Positions 59,351 to 64,000 of a stretch of 64,000 nt of DNA are shown here, piece by piece. Origin of the DNA: Eutypa lata (lineage: Eukaryota > Ascomycota > Sordariomycetes > Xylariales > Diatrypaceae); contig JAKULF010000014.1 in NCBI GenBank assembly GCA_022661535.1, forward strand, positions 248,001 through 312,000, in the 5' to 3' direction. A program made the translations under genes and the position numbers. How positions within the stretch are numbered: position 1 is the stretch's first letter; the number at the start of each line of letters is the position of its first letter. The notes below the pieces were generated by a model that worked only from the letters and a program-made list of their open reading frames with translations, searched no databases and had not been told where the DNA came from.

Positions 59351-62231
59351 ATGTCCAATTTTAGGAGACAGCCCCAGAGGGGGGCACCAGCAGTGTCAGG
59401 GCTTGGTATTCTGAGCAAGCTACAGGCCACTTCAATGCTCGAAACCAAAGCCGTGTTGCCCGCCGGTGAGAAACTACCATGTCCCTCAAGAGAATGTCCT
59501 ATGATGTGAGGCTTACGAATAGACCGTAGAGATCCTAGTTTCCATCTTGGACTACCTGCCAATACCGGACCTTCTTCGAGTCGCGAGAACTTCTAAACGA
59601 CTGTGCGAAATGGTTTACGATGACACGCGATGGGTAGCAAGGTTAAAGACCATGGGAATCTGGAATGAGTTAGAAGCGAGGAGAAGGTTTGAAGAGGCCG
59701 TCAGGAGGAAGCGCGAGGCTGTAGAACGTGCCAATGCAAAAGCCAACGGAAACGCAAACGGGAACGGGAACGGGAATGGAAACGGGCCTGCTCCAAAACA
59801 AGTTAACACCACGATATTTGATGCAACCTTGGAGGAAGAGCGACAAAAACAACATGCCCCGGAATCGAGGCTAGATGGGTTTGAAACCTTAAGCCTGAAT
59901 GCTCCACAGCCTAAGTCGCCTTATGAAGACCCTTCAGCCTTGCTTGATGTTCTCAAGCATGTGCGGAGTATACGGGGATATGCGAGGCAGGAATATGGCA
60001 AAATATACGGAGCTCTTGCGCCCTTTTATTTTGACCTAGCCCGCGCCAAGAACCATACAGAGCCCATTGTCTTCCAGGTCTTTCGAGATCCAGAGAGGCA
60101 GGCGCAGATGCTGTCTAATCTACAGGTATTTGCCAAGAGTGATTGGGCAAGCGGGTGGAATGAGCGCGAGAGTAAGCTCGTAAGAATGATGGCCGTTTTC
60201 GAGACCGCTGTGCTACGGGAGTTTGAACAGGGTTATGAGTTCTGGGATGTCGATGGTAGGATGAAAAGGTACGCGCACGTCTTGCATTTTTTAAACGGCG
60301 GCAATGTGGCTATGGATCTTTTTATTCAAAAACATCCAATATTCAACGATCGGGAGGTCTTGGGGAACCCCATCGACTGCATTAATAAGGCACCTCGAGA
60401 CGATATCACGCTCGAACCCTCACGCCAGTTCTTTGACACTCTTGGCCGGAAGTTAAACGAGCAGAGTGACACTATGTCCCGTATCTTCCCGCAAGCCGGC
60501 ACTGTTTTCTGGGCGTTTATGGACAAAATTCGGGAAGATATCCTTATGGACTACGTTACCCCTTTATTAGACGAAACCCATGAGAGGGATATGCCTTCCT
60601 ATCTCAAAGCGGTATCAGGTCTGTTTGAGCAATGCATGCTATTCGTGCGATCGCTTGACCCTCCAAAGAACTCGGAAGGAAGCCTTGAGGACCATGCAAA
60701 AGAGATATCCCTTAAAGTCTTCGAGCCGCATTTGGATCTGTATTTGCAGGAAGAGTTGGATAGTTTTACTAAGTATGCAGAACATCAAGTTGGAGACTGG
60801 GAACAAAAACTCTCTGAGCAGGACGCTACTGTCGAGTCTTTCTACATGGGTAATTTTAACCGCCGACAAGACAAGAACGATTTTCTGAGCTCCTTCAAGA
60901 AAGTGGTCATGATGCCTGTGACCGTCTTGCCTGGTCCGATTGGGTCAGCGTTTGGAGGCGGCAGCAAGCCCGTACCAGCACCTGCGCCAGCAGCTACTAA
61001 TACGTCTTTACGACCATCTTCTATAGCTAGCGCATCAGGAGTATCTCGTTCGCAGACACCTCTAGGTAGGGCGGACAGCCCCTTACCGCCTGAAGTCCCA
61101 ACCGACGAGCTCAAGGCTAAGGCCGCACTTATGGCGAACCGGCTTGAAGGGATTAAGAGTCTTTTCAGCATCGAAGTAGCCCTCGACCTTACACATGCCG
61201 CGAAGACGAGCCTCGGCAGAGCGGATAAGTTTATTCGGCTAGGCGGCCAAGCCGGCGAGGAAGCGCGGGAGCAATGCGAAGCGATATTCGTGACCCTGCT
61301 CCGGGTCCTCGGACAGACCCACGTGAAGAACGGGTTCGGCAAGGCGGTAGACCACCTCTCGCGGTACAACCCCCGGGAGATCAGCGACCACAGCCAGGCC
61401 GGGGTCGCGCCGCTCGTCACGTTCATCGAGCTGGTGAACGTGGGCGACCTCATCTCCCAGATGATCGACGTCTTCTACGAGCAGCAGCTCGCCGCGACGA
61501 AGATCGCGGACAAGAACGACTTCCTCGATCCGGCGGGCCTCGCCAAGAAGAAGTTCGAGCAGATGCTCGACGAGAACGTCGCCGCGGGCCTGAACAAGGG
61601 AATCGACGTGCTGATGGACGAGGTCGAGTACCTCTGCGCCACCACCCAGCTCCCGGGCGACTACAACCCGCAGCCGCCGGCAGGCTCTTCTTCCTCTCAG
61701 GAGAAGGGCGGGATTGGGAGTGGAGGCGGAGGTGGAGGCGGAGGAGGGGGTAAGGGCGAGCCCGATGATATTGGCCCCACGACGACGGCGAAGCGCATCG
61801 TCGACCTCGTGTCCTCGCACACGAAGATGCTGACGGGCAGCACGGAGAAGACGATGCTGGACGTGTTCAACGGGGAGGTGGGGCTGCGGCTGTTCACGGC
61901 GGTGTGCAAGCACATCAAGCGGCAGCGCATCAGCACGGACGGGGCCATCAAGCTCATCGCCGACATGACGCTGTACTTCGAGTACGTGCGCACGCTGCGG
62001 AACCCGGACCTGCTGGCGTACTTCCGCGCCCTGCGCGAGCTGAGCCAGATCTACCTCATCGACGCCCGCCACGCCAAGGAGATGGCCACCATCATCGCCG
62101 ACGGCGACCGCTTCGGCGGGGTCTTCCGCGCCGAGGAGGTCTACGAGTTCGCCGAGCGCCGCGCCGACTGGTATAACGTCAAGAGGGATGTCGAGAGGGC
62201 TATGTATGGCTTGGAGTGTCTTGTTATGTGA
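59351..62231 (+). CDS. rcy1: Recyclin-1 (Rcy1/Pof6): F-box, Sec10-like exocyst-type protein with CaaX end
   Basis: Exons read 59351-59465 and 59530-62231 (938 residues). Recyclin acts with Skp1 in endosome-to-Golgi recycling and polarised traffic; S. pombe Pof6 is needed for cell separation. The F-box (LPAEILVSILDYLPIPDLLRVARTSKRL, about 35-62) is formed only when the acceptor CGTAG at 59529 is used. A Gly-Asn repeat from GGGAAC hexamers lies near residues 100-110. The Sec10-like helical body runs from about 140 to the end (LHFLNGGNVAMDLFIQKHPIF, VEYLCATTQLPGDYN). A Gly-rich insert interrupts it near 61715-61755. The protein ends in CLVM, a CaaX box of the farnesyl type, as in yeast Rcy1. Confidence 0.94.
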
Positions 62232-64000
62232 GGTGAAGTGAAGTGAAGTGAAGTCGTCGTCAGGGGCGAGGGCAAGGGCGGGGGAAGAGATGGATAGGAA
62301 GCTCTTTCTCTCGTGGGATGAAACGAAACTGGGCGGTGATTGGAAAAACTTTGGGTATGGTCCTGGTTAGTTGGGCTCCGCCAGCGATGAATTAGTTCAA
62401 TACGTATAATGAATGAATGACGAGTATGGATATACGTACTACTACTACCTTTGGAAAGCTACAATGGAGAATTCCGCACCTCAACAACAGGGCGTCTAGG
62501 GAGGGCATTACATGATCTGAATTACTTTCGATGCGTGTTGTCTACATAACCATGCCAACTAGGAAGTACAACTCAGTGTGGTTTTGTGATATTTCCTCGG
62601 GACTCTATTCTTGCCTGAAATAGTTGCTCGAAAAGGGTATAGATGTGCTTTGGAGGATGTTCCTCCCATGCTAAGTCTTCGGTCCCTGCTAACCAGGTCC
62701 TTCATATAAGCGGCGGTCTCACCCATCACAGTCCTGCTCGAGAGTAGGTGAAGTGCAGACGAAGGCGTTTGGTTTCAGAAGATGGTGTAGCTGATAGCAA
62801 CAAGTCTCCAACTCGTGTCCAGTGGAGATCGATCAAAAGTCTATCTACGATACGATTTTGCCATACTTTACCTACATAGCATTTGACCATTAGGAGGATA
62901 TTATTCCCTTCACACCCGTCGTTGCATGGACTAAGCACTAACTAGCTAGCTACCTAGGTAGTGAATTCTCCCGTCAGCAACTCCCCGTCCATTTCTATCT
63001 ACTACTTAGGTGGTAGTAATATGTGGTAGTAGCACGAAATTTCAAAGCAGGTCAAGCAGGTCACACCTGCCACGAACGACGATGATCTACTATTGCATGT
63101 AGGTAATTAGCGGGAGGAAGTTCGAATGTTGAGCTGGGAAGCTGTGCCGTAAAGCTTGACGATATACACAGGCAGAAGAAAGGGGTGGACGGGCGGGGTT
63201 GTAGTAAAAAAAAAAATGCACATGATATCGTTGTGTACCATCGATCGGTTGCATTATATGTATGTCCCCCAAATTACATCCAAGCAGGCAAGCAAGATCT
63301 CTCCGCTACCTACCTACATCTACATATCTACCTACCCGTCATCCACCTGCAGGAACAATGAGCACCCCAGTTTGTGGGATTCGCAACCGCGCTTGTGTAA
63401 AGTGTGTATGTAGGTACGGAGCGTCTAATCATCTACCTACATACATACTTACTTACCTACCTACCTACCTATCTCCACCTGGTTGAACAAAATTGAGGCA
63501 ACTCGACTCGACTGTCATCACATCACATCCATCACATACATACGTGCATACATACATACATACATACATACATGAATACGAGAGGCCTCGCAGCGGACCC
63601 CAATTCATGAGCGGATGAACGGAACCCTCACCAACCCTTTTTTTCTTTTCTTCCTCTCGGCATCCCATTTTTTAATGAATTAAGGGGCTCGCAGATTCGA
63701 AAAAGAGAGAAGTAAGAAAACATGACCTCCGGAGATCTAGACGCGCAGACAACGATGGAACCGCCCCGGGTTACCCAGAGTAAGCAAGGCGTTGGAGGGG
63801 GGGGGCCCAGTTCACAGTTTTGCTGCTTACTACTAGAGTGTCGATCTCTTCTCATTCATATGTAATTAGATAGTTCGTTGTTGCCTCATTCTCCAGTGGC
63901 GCGATAGCGTACCTACCGCGGCCGATATTGTATTGGTTACAATAGCTGCCTATGTATAAACAGATGGCACGAACAGGCCGGCCGATACTCATTTGCGAAC
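62232..64000. other. Intergenic region to window end
   Basis: GTGAA pentamers repeat directly after the rcy1 stop (about 62232-62253). Dense CTACCTAC and CATACATA repeats fill 63290-63575. No coding exon or RNA gene was recognised. Confidence 0.55.
63547..63572. repeat. (CATA)n microsatellite
   Basis: A run of CATA units in the terminal intergenic region, near a second run of TACCTACC units at about 63440-63472. Confidence 0.85.

Noticed and set aside
61239..62072. 277-codon minus-strand frame opposite rcy1
   Set aside because: Antisense of the GC3-saturated end of recyclin; no domain.
1..64000. tRNA, rRNA, CRISPR, viral or secondary-metabolite cluster
   Set aside because: No convincing A-box/B-box pair, no rRNA blocks, no spaced repeats, no viral genes and no synthase genes were seen.

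Overview
This is nuclear DNA from a filamentous ascomycete, most likely a Sordariomycete. Protein-coding genes carry short spliceosomal introns (mostly 50-160 nt, GTNNGN donors, CTNAC-like branch sites). A HET-domain gene, a Zn2Cys6 regulator and Pezizomycotina-type versions of Hid1, Mid1, Mau2 and recyclin point the same way. Intergenic DNA is full of TACCTACC/TACATACA microsatellites. No bacterial, viral, CRISPR or rRNA/tRNA gene was recognised. Exon models were built by hand from splice signals and reading phase, and every total is a multiple of three.

Layout. Left gene cluster (3.6-20.4 kb): a Hid1 family Golgi protein (-), an MFS transporter (+), glyoxalase II (-), the Las1 pre-rRNA nuclease (-), and a conserved Q/P-rich protein of unknown function (-). 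From 14.8 to 33.4 kb the DNA is gene-poor: only that unknown protein and a PfkB/ketohexokinase-like sugar kinase (-) are convincing. Between 33.4 and 40 kb lie a Zrg17-type zinc transporter subunit (-), a two-TM membrane protein (+) and a YheT/Eht1-Eeb1-type alpha/beta hydrolase (-). A 0.42 kb inverted-repeat (MITE-like) element with an almost pure A/T core sits at 40.24-40.66 kb, next to the HET-domain gene (-). Then follow the cohesin loader subunit Mau2/Scc4 (+, polyQ), a Zn2Cys6 transcription factor (-), the Mid1 calcium channel subunit (+), the 68-residue ER protein Ysy6/RAMP4 (+), a SMAP-domain lysine-rich protein (-) and recyclin-1 (+, F-box and CaaX end). The last 1.8 kb holds no gene I can support.

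How the genes relate. Most are unlinked housekeeping functions, as usual for a fungal chromosome. There is a loose secretory-pathway theme (Hid1, Zrg17, Mid1, Ysy6, recyclin), but the sequence shows no metabolic gene cluster. I found no clear new multi-gene system. The best leads are the inverted-repeat element, the sharp GC3-saturated blocks inside single coding regions, a splice-frame problem in the MFS gene, and a leader exon plus internal start in glyoxalase II that suggests dual targeting.
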